Shown here: positions 59,045 to 64,000 of the stretch, one piece after another
Position numbering within the stretch: the stretch's first letter is position 1
Layout of the letters: each line of letters starts with the position of its first letter
Assembly: GCA_002408065.1 (NCBI GenBank)
Contig: DHQI01000106.1
Coordinates: 33,527-97,526, forward strand
Direction of reading: 5' to 3'
Length of the DNA stretch: 64,000 bases
Source: Bacteroidales bacterium UBA5342
Lineage (GTDB): Bacteria; Bacteroidota; Bacteroidia; Bacteroidales; UBA5342
Notes under the pieces: model-generated
Databases searched by the model: none
Told to the model about the DNA's origin: nothing
Seen by the model: only the letters and a program-made list of their open reading frames with translations
Position numbers and translations under genes: made by a program

Positions 59045-59479
59045 ATGCTAAAAGGAATATCACCTCTTATCAGTCCTGAGTTATTAGGAGTTTTGGCACG
59101 TATGGGGCACGGCGATGAAATAGTCTTAGCAGATGCTCATTTCCCCGGAGCGAGTTTCAACAGCCGTGTATTGCGTGCTGATGGTTTACGCATCCCTGAT
59201 TTGTTGGAAGCTATCTTGCCACTTTTTGAGTTAGATGCCTATGTGCCTGCACCTATTACTATGATGGCAGCGGTTGAGGGGGATAAACTAGATCCCGAAG
59301 TAGAATTGTCTTACTTGGCAGCCATACGTAAAACGAACCCTGACATAGCCCCGATAGAGCGTATTGACCGTTTTGATTTTTATGATAAAGCACGTGGAGC
59401 CTTTGCTGTGTTAATGACAGGTGAAACGGCGAAATATGGTAATATCCTTTTAAAAAAGGGTGTGACTCCTATAGACTAA
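59045..59479 (+). CDS. fucU: L-fucose mutarotase-like protein (RbsD/FucU family)
   Basis: Small enzyme that interconverts alpha and beta anomers of L-fucose, helping fucose enter catabolism. The FucU pattern is clear: MLKGISPLISPELLGVLARMGHGDEIVLADAHFP with the catalytic His, VLRADGLRIPDLLEAILPLFELD, and the C-terminal GAFAVLMTGETAKYGNILLKKGV. 144 residues from ATG 59045. RbsD, the ribose pyranase relative, is the alternative, but the ADG..I.DLLEAI block favours FucU. No other fucose-catabolic gene is in view. Confidence 0.88.
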   Translation: MLKGISPLISPELLGVLARMGHGDEIVLADAHFPGASFNSRVLRADGLRIPDLLEAILPLFELDAYVPAPITMMAAVEGDKLDPEVELSYLAAIRKTNPDIAPIERIDRFDFYDKARGAFAVLMTGETAKYGNILLKKGVTPID

Positions 59480-60105
59480 TATCTGACTTAGGATAAGGGT
59501 TTGTTGTAATTGCTTGGGCTAATGTGTAGGTTATGAGCGGTAAAGGGTGTCTCCTTAAAAAATGAAGTATCTGCTTAAAAAATAAGTGTTTTTAGGTCTT
59601 TTGGGGTCTTGACTTTAGCGTAGCATTAAGTCATGATATTTGTCATTGATTGTATATTTAATGGTGTACAGAGGGCTTTACCAATCTTAATCTAGGTAAA
59701 TGCTTTTAAGATAAATTCAAGAATACCGTTTTAATGCATATCCAGATGCGATATATGGATGTGTTACTGTACTTCTTTTAACGATATGTTTCCTTTCCTG
59801 TTGCTGTAAAAACTGTTTATTGGTGAGGCAGGGATCTTGTTGCTGCCCCCTGTTTTGCAGACGTAGGCATAGAATGATAATTAGAATTATTACACATCGT
59901 TAAATTTTCTATGCTTCGACACATTCGGCAGGTGGTCATTGAACATTTCGAAAAGCTTGGTAAGCACAAGTTTAGCAGGTTATTAAGAATTTTAAACTTT
60001 AATAATGCACTGTTATACAGTGGTGTATGATGAGTTCAGAGGTTTGGGTAAGTGTTAGATAATCTGGCGTATAAAAAAGATTGACCGACAATTAAAATAA
60101 AAACA
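59480..60105. other. Intergenic region
   Basis: About 625 bp without a plausible gene. Contains the second copy of the 44-nt repeat (59914-59957). Nothing else recognised. Confidence 0.6.
59914..59957. repeat. 44-nt dispersed repeat, copy 2
   Basis: Inverted match to 56968-57011 with 3 mismatches. The pair brackets the trpA fragment, the regulator gene and fucU. Confidence 0.8.
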
Positions 60106-60855
60106 ATGAAAAAATATTGTACAACTTTAGTGCTTGTTTTACTCGTAATATTAAGCGCTTGTAATAACAGCTCTAAATCTGCTCAAAGTAAAGTCGGTGA
60201 AGCAGGTAATGATTCTATTTTAGTACAAAAATCCTATCATAGCAGTGGTGGCTTGTGGAAAGTAAGCCGTGCAAAAAAAATTGAGATAAACGGCAAAACC
60301 AAGTATATGCTGGAAGGTGAGAATCTGGAATATTATAAAACACCTCAAGGTGCCTTGTCTTCGAAAGCCATTTACAAAGATGGGAAACGGGAAGGTTTGT
60401 TTCAGAAGTATTATGCTGAAGGAGAGCTTTATTACGAAGTTAACTATAGCAATGGTAAAATGGAAGGTGTCAAGAAAAGCTATTATAAAGATGGAAAAGT
60501 GATGGCTGAAACTCCTTATAGCAGAGGCTTGATAGGCACCGGAACGGTAGAATACAGTTCGAAAGGAATAGTGCTGGAAGCTCCGGAACTGAAGGTGTGG
60601 AAAGAATACAACGGTTCCGTGCTTACTGTTTATGCCAAAGTGCTGAATAAGGGAAAGAAGACTTCACGTGTAGAATTTTTTAACGGATTCTTAATTGAAG
60701 GAAAGTTTTACCACTCCAACTTGCAAAAGGTGCCGGTAAAGGATGGTGTCGCTCAATTGACACTACATAATGCTCCCGATCATGTGGTGATTTCAGCTAA
60801 AGTAAAATCTGCCCGCAATAATTATTACTTTTTGACTAAGAGCTTAAAATTGTAG
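60106..60855 (+). CDS. MORN-repeat lipoprotein (YwqK-like)
   Basis: Predicted lipoprotein (signal MKKYCTTLVLVLLVILSAC, Cys at 19). The middle (about residues 75-160) has MORN-type repeats of the YwqK family: KAIYKDGKREGLFQKYYAEGEL, YEVNYSNGKMEGVKKSYYKDGK, AETPYSRGLIGTGTVEYSSKG. The C-terminal 80 residues form a separate beta-rich part (VYAKVLNKGKKTSRVEFFNG) not recognised. 249 residues. YwqK proteins are often labelled toxin-immunity components, but no toxin gene is adjacent; the role is unknown. Confidence 0.78.
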   Translation: MKKYCTTLVLVLLVILSACNNSSKSAQSKVGEAGNDSILVQKSYHSSGGLWKVSRAKKIEINGKTKYMLEGENLEYYKTPQGALSSKAIYKDGKREGLFQKYYAEGELYYEVNYSNGKMEGVKKSYYKDGKVMAETPYSRGLIGTGTVEYSSKGIVLEAPELKVWKEYNGSVLTVYAKVLNKGKKTSRVEFFNGFLIEGKFYHSNLQKVPVKDGVAQLTLHNAPDHVVISAKVKSARNNYYFLTKSLKL

Positions 60856-61083
60856 TTATTATCTTGATCTACTATTGTGCATATCATAATGGTGATTAAT
60901 GCTTTTGCTTTTAGGCTTGTTTTTATGTTGTCGTTGAGGAGTTTTTAGTGTTTATAGTATTCATTACTGTAAAATGACACCTTTGTTCGCTTTTGATGTA
61001 TAAGTACAATAACTTGAACGATAGCTGAAATAATGATAGCTTATTAGTGGCTATTTTTGTTGGTAAATTCAAAGACCAATAAA

Positions 61084-61989
61084 ATGTTTAAACCAGCTCT
61101 CTCTATTTTATTGTTTTTACTCTGTGGTAATAATCTGTTATTAGCTAAGAATCCCATTGTTCGTCATATCCGTACGGCAGATCCGTCTGCGCATGTGTGG
61201 CACGATGGTAAAGTGTGGATGTACACCTCGCACGATATGGATACCGCCACTACTTATGATAGTATGGATGGTTATCATGCTTTTTCGTCCACCGACATGG
61301 TGAACTGGACTGACCATGGTGAAATACTTCATTCCTGCCATATTTCTTGGGGAGCAGAAGCTTTGATGTGGGCGCCTACCGCTATTTATAAGAATGATAA
61401 GTATTATTTAATCTACCCTCATTCGGCCGATGGTACACGCAATATGCGCTGTGGTATAGCTGTTAGCGATGTGCCCGAAGGTCCTTTCAAAGATATTGGT
61501 TGGATAGAAGGGGTCAAAGGTCGTTGGTTAGATCCTTGTGTTTTTATGGATGATGAAGGCAGTGTTTACTTGTATTGGGGGGTGAACCAACCAAAAGTAG
61601 CACGTTTAAGTGATGACTTAATGACATTGGCTGAATCCCCGCAAGTTGTGGAATATGGTAGCGACAACTTTTTTGAAGCCAGCTATATGCACAAATACAA
61701 AGGAAAGTACTATTACTCTTATAGCGCTCGTCGTGGTGGTTTTTATGGTATTGGAGATTCTCCTTATGGTCCTTTTGAGTTCAAAGGGGCAGTAAATCCA
61801 TCTCAAAAGCAAGATCATCACTCTATGCTGGAGTATAAAGGGCAATGGTATTTCTTTTACCATGTTCAGGACTGGAACGGTGGAACCGGCAAGCGTCGCA
61901 ATGTATGTGTTGAATATCTGTACTATAATCCGGATGGTGATATTCAGCCTGTTTTTCCTACAGAAAAAGGAGTCAAGGGGCTATTTTGA
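61084..61989 (+). CDS. GH43-family glycoside hydrolase
   Basis: Secreted five-bladed beta-propeller glycosidase. A signal peptide (MFKPALSILLFLLCGNNLLLA) is followed by the GH43 triad: base Asp33 in TADPSAHVW, pKa-modulating Asp150 in WLDPCVF, and acid Glu198 in FFEASYMHKYKG. Blade motifs such as YYLIYPHSADG and WYFFYHVQDWNGG are intact. 301 residues, single domain. GH43 covers xylosidases, arabinofuranosidases and galactosidases; the substrate cannot be chosen from sequence alone. The next gene is a sulfatase, hinting at a sulfated glycan. Confidence 0.87.
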   Translation: MFKPALSILLFLLCGNNLLLAKNPIVRHIRTADPSAHVWHDGKVWMYTSHDMDTATTYDSMDGYHAFSSTDMVNWTDHGEILHSCHISWGAEALMWAPTAIYKNDKYYLIYPHSADGTRNMRCGIAVSDVPEGPFKDIGWIEGVKGRWLDPCVFMDDEGSVYLYWGVNQPKVARLSDDLMTLAESPQVVEYGSDNFFEASYMHKYKGKYYYSYSARRGGFYGIGDSPYGPFEFKGAVNPSQKQDHHSMLEYKGQWYFFYHVQDWNGGTGKRRNVCVEYLYYNPDGDIQPVFPTEKGVKGLF

Positions 61990-62140
61990 GCAATATAGAG
62001 TATAATTTACTTACCGTTATTATATTTTAGTATAGATTGTTTTATTCAGCTGTTGGGGTAATCCAATAGTTAGAATCAAATACTTACTTGTTCTTCTTGT
62101 CAAAGGATAGATATTTAGTTATATAATAATAAATAAAACA

Positions 62141-63991
62141 ATGAAATTTTTACAATTGTCAGCTTTGTTGCTGATGCTGTTTGCCTCTTGTGCAAAAGCC
62201 GAAACAGAATTCCCCAACATCTTGTGGATTACCAGTGAAGATAATAGCCCGTTTTTGGGCTGCTATGGTGATGATTTTGCACGAACGCCGAACCTGGATC
62301 AAATGGCTGCGGATGGTTTTCTTTACACCCATGCCTATGCTAATGCACCGGTATGTGCCCCGGCCCGTAACACCATTGCATCAGGTATCTATGCCAGTTC
62401 GGGTGGTCACTCTAATATGCGTAGCTATTACCCGCGTGGTGCAGGAGTTGAATTCCATATGGAAACATTGAAGAAAATAGGTTACTACTGTACTAATGCT
62501 TATAAAACTGATTACAACACTAATGTGAAAGGCGAAGTGTGGGATGAATGTGGTAAAAACGCACATTATAAAAATGCTCCGGATGGGAAGCCTTGGTTTG
62601 CAATATTTAATTTTACCCGGTCGCACGAGAGTAGTATTCATCAGCAGTTAGCAGATGATGAGCTTACGTTTGATAAAGAAAACGTTCCTATTGCTCCTTA
62701 TCATCCGCGTACCGAAGATATGAAACACGACTGGGCTCAGTATTATCAACGTGTGAATCAGATGGATGCTCTTGTGGGTGAAAAATTAAAAGAATTGGAA
62801 GAATCCGGTATGGCAGATAACACTATTGTCTTTTACTATGGCGACCATGGTGGTGTATTGGCACGTAGTAAGCGTTACCTTTATGAAACAGGTACCCGAG
62901 TTCCTTTCATCGTTCGTATTCCGAAAAAGTATAAAAATCTATGGCCAAATAAAAAGACCGGTACTCAGGTTGATCGTTTGGTCAGTTTTGTCGATTTGTT
63001 TCCTACCCTGTTAGAAATCGTAGGTGAAGAAAAACCAGAACGTCTGCAAGGCGAAGCGTTTTTAGGTGAAAAAATAAGCCCTGATCCGGAATATGCCTAT
63101 ATGTTTCGTGACCGTATGGATGAATGGTACGATATGTGCCGTGCTGTACGTTCGGAGAAATACCGCTATATCCGCAACTATATGCCGCACCGTATTTACG
63201 GCTTGCATATTGAGTATTTATTCAGAGCTCACTCGCTACAGTCGTGGGAAGTGGCTTATAAAAATGGGGAATGTAACGAAGTACAGAGCCGTTTTTGGGA
63301 GCCTAAACCGAGTGAAGAACTTTACGATACCGAAAATGATCCTTGGGAAATTAATAATTTGGCCAATGACCCGGCATATGCAGATGTGCTAAAAGAAATG
63401 AGGGAAGCGAATAAATCGTGGGTGAAAAAAATCAAGGATACAGGATTTGTGCCAGAGGATGAGCGCCTGATTTTAGCTGATGGAGTGCCCTTGTATGATT
63501 ATTTCCATAGTGGCGCATTGCCTATGGATGACATTATAGATGCAGCAGATTTAGCATCTATGGGGCAAAAAGAAAACCTGGCTCAGATAAAAACCTTCCT
63601 TAAATCGGAGGTCTCAGCTATTCGTTATTGGGGGGCTACAGGTTTATTAATTTTAGGTCAAGAGGCTGCTGGTACTGTCAATGAGTTGAAAAATGCCGTA
63701 AATGACCCCTCGGTAAGTGTTGCTGTGGTGGCTTCCGAAGCGCTTTATAAGCTCGGTTATAAAGAGGAAGCCTACAAAGGGTTCACCCGTGCCTTAAGGA
63801 CAGACCGTGAGTTTGCTCAGACTCTTGTCTATAACTCTATTTTCTTAGTGGATGATCAAAGTGATGTGATGAAAAAAGAGGTTTTATCTGCTTATGACCG
63901 TTTGGGCAAAGCCGATCGTAAAAAGTATAATTACCGTGGTGCCTTAGATTTGATAACGAAATGGGGCTTGGAGGTGGAACCTTTGAAATAA
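62141..63991 (+). CDS. Family S1 sulfatase with C-terminal HEAT-like repeats
   Basis: Formylglycine-dependent sulfatase removing sulfate esters from a glycan. The signal peptide ends LFASC, so it may be a lipoprotein. The modification motif is C72-A-P-A-R76 in PVCAPARNTIASG: CxPxR with Ala instead of the common Ser. Metal-site blocks ILWITSEDNSP and VFYYGDHGG are present. After the sulfatase domain (to about 470) the tail has HEAT-like helices (about 515-600: SAIRYWGATGLLILG, VAVVASEALYKLGY). 616 residues, complete, ending 9 bp before the window edge. Substrate unknown. Confidence 0.92.
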   Translation: MKFLQLSALLLMLFASCAKAETEFPNILWITSEDNSPFLGCYGDDFARTPNLDQMAADGFLYTHAYANAPVCAPARNTIASGIYASSGGHSNMRSYYPRGAGVEFHMETLKKIGYYCTNAYKTDYNTNVKGEVWDECGKNAHYKNAPDGKPWFAIFNFTRSHESSIHQQLADDELTFDKENVPIAPYHPRTEDMKHDWAQYYQRVNQMDALVGEKLKELEESGMADNTIVFYYGDHGGVLARSKRYLYETGTRVPFIVRIPKKYKNLWPNKKTGTQVDRLVSFVDLFPTLLEIVGEEKPERLQGEAFLGEKISPDPEYAYMFRDRMDEWYDMCRAVRSEKYRYIRNYMPHRIYGLHIEYLFRAHSLQSWEVAYKNGECNEVQSRFWEPKPSEELYDTENDPWEINNLANDPAYADVLKEMREANKSWVKKIKDTGFVPEDERLILADGVPLYDYFHSGALPMDDIIDAADLASMGQKENLAQIKTFLKSEVSAIRYWGATGLLILGQEAAGTVNELKNAVNDPSVSVAVVASEALYKLGYKEEAYKGFTRALRTDREFAQTLVYNSIFLVDDQSDVMKKEVLSAYDRLGKADRKKYNYRGALDLITKWGLEVEPLK

Positions 63992-64000
63992 ATATTTAGA

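Noticed and set aside
1..64000. tRNA, rRNA or integrase/attachment site
   Set aside because: No cloverleaf with a GGTTCGAATCC-type arm, no rRNA sequence and no integrase gene were recognised on reading; a dedicated tRNA scan would be needed to exclude them fully.

Overview
The window is chromosomal DNA of a Bacteroidota, most likely a Marinilabiliales-type marine or sediment polysaccharide degrader. This rests on SusC/SusD/SusE-F-type genes, C-terminal type IX secretion sorting domains on two secreted proteins, a DUF6089-uppS-bamA-skp envelope block, TAnnTTTG promoter -7 boxes in front of many genes, and low-GC DNA with little Shine-Dalgarno signal. Species cannot be fixed from the sequence alone.

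Layout: (1) 0.4-7 kb: envelope biogenesis (outer-membrane barrel protein, uppS, bamA, skp-like chaperone), then cobQ. (2) 7-7.8 kb: a REP-associated tyrosine transposase (RAYT) bracketed by two matching 43-nt hairpins. (3) 7.8-16 kb: metF, proS and a pyruvate dehydrogenase operon aceE-aceF-lpd. (4) 16-19 kb: an AAA/DUF4143 ATPase preceded by a degenerate repeat array, a decayed lipoprotein gene and an intact lipoprotein gene. (5) 19-28.8 kb, minus strand: a full tryptophan operon trpE-G-D-C-[branched-chain aminotransferase]-F-B-[GT-C-like membrane protein]-A. It is preceded by an unannotated leader peptide with three consecutive Trp codons and a terminator, a textbook ribosome-mediated attenuator. 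(6) 29-31 kb: a LytTR regulator and a LytS-type kinase. (7) 31-57 kb: a large starch/maltodextrin utilization locus: LacI regulator, MFS sugar transporter, beta-phosphoglucomutase, GH97, GH65, CotH-like lipoprotein, T9SS-exported GH13, small T9SS-exported protein, SusC, SusD, SusE/F, a HigBA toxin-antitoxin pair and two more GH13 enzymes. (8) 57-64 kb: a 227-bp duplicate of the trpA 3' end, a FadR-type regulator, a fucose-mutarotase-like gene, a MORN-repeat lipoprotein, a GH43-like enzyme and a sulfatase, probably the edge of a second locus for a sulfated, possibly fucose-containing glycan.

How it works together: in the starch locus, cell-surface and exported GH13 enzymes and SusC/D/E-F capture and cut starch. 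GH97 and periplasmic GH13 trim oligosaccharides, the MFS protein imports maltose-type sugars, and GH65 plus PgmB turn maltose into glucose and glucose-6-phosphate. A shared palindromic operator (core CAAACGTTTG) lies upstream of the MFS gene, the T9SS GH13 gene and susC. At the latter two its centre is the same distance (about 62 nt) from the -7 box, which points to the local LacI protein as a direct, possibly activating, regulator.

The most notable items are the trp attenuator with mutually exclusive RNA pairings, the LacI operator set, the RAYT with covarying hairpins (one of which encodes the last codons of cobQ), the repeat array that supplies the -33 element of the ATPase promoter, and the trpA 3' duplication. 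No tRNA, rRNA, CRISPR array or integrase was seen.
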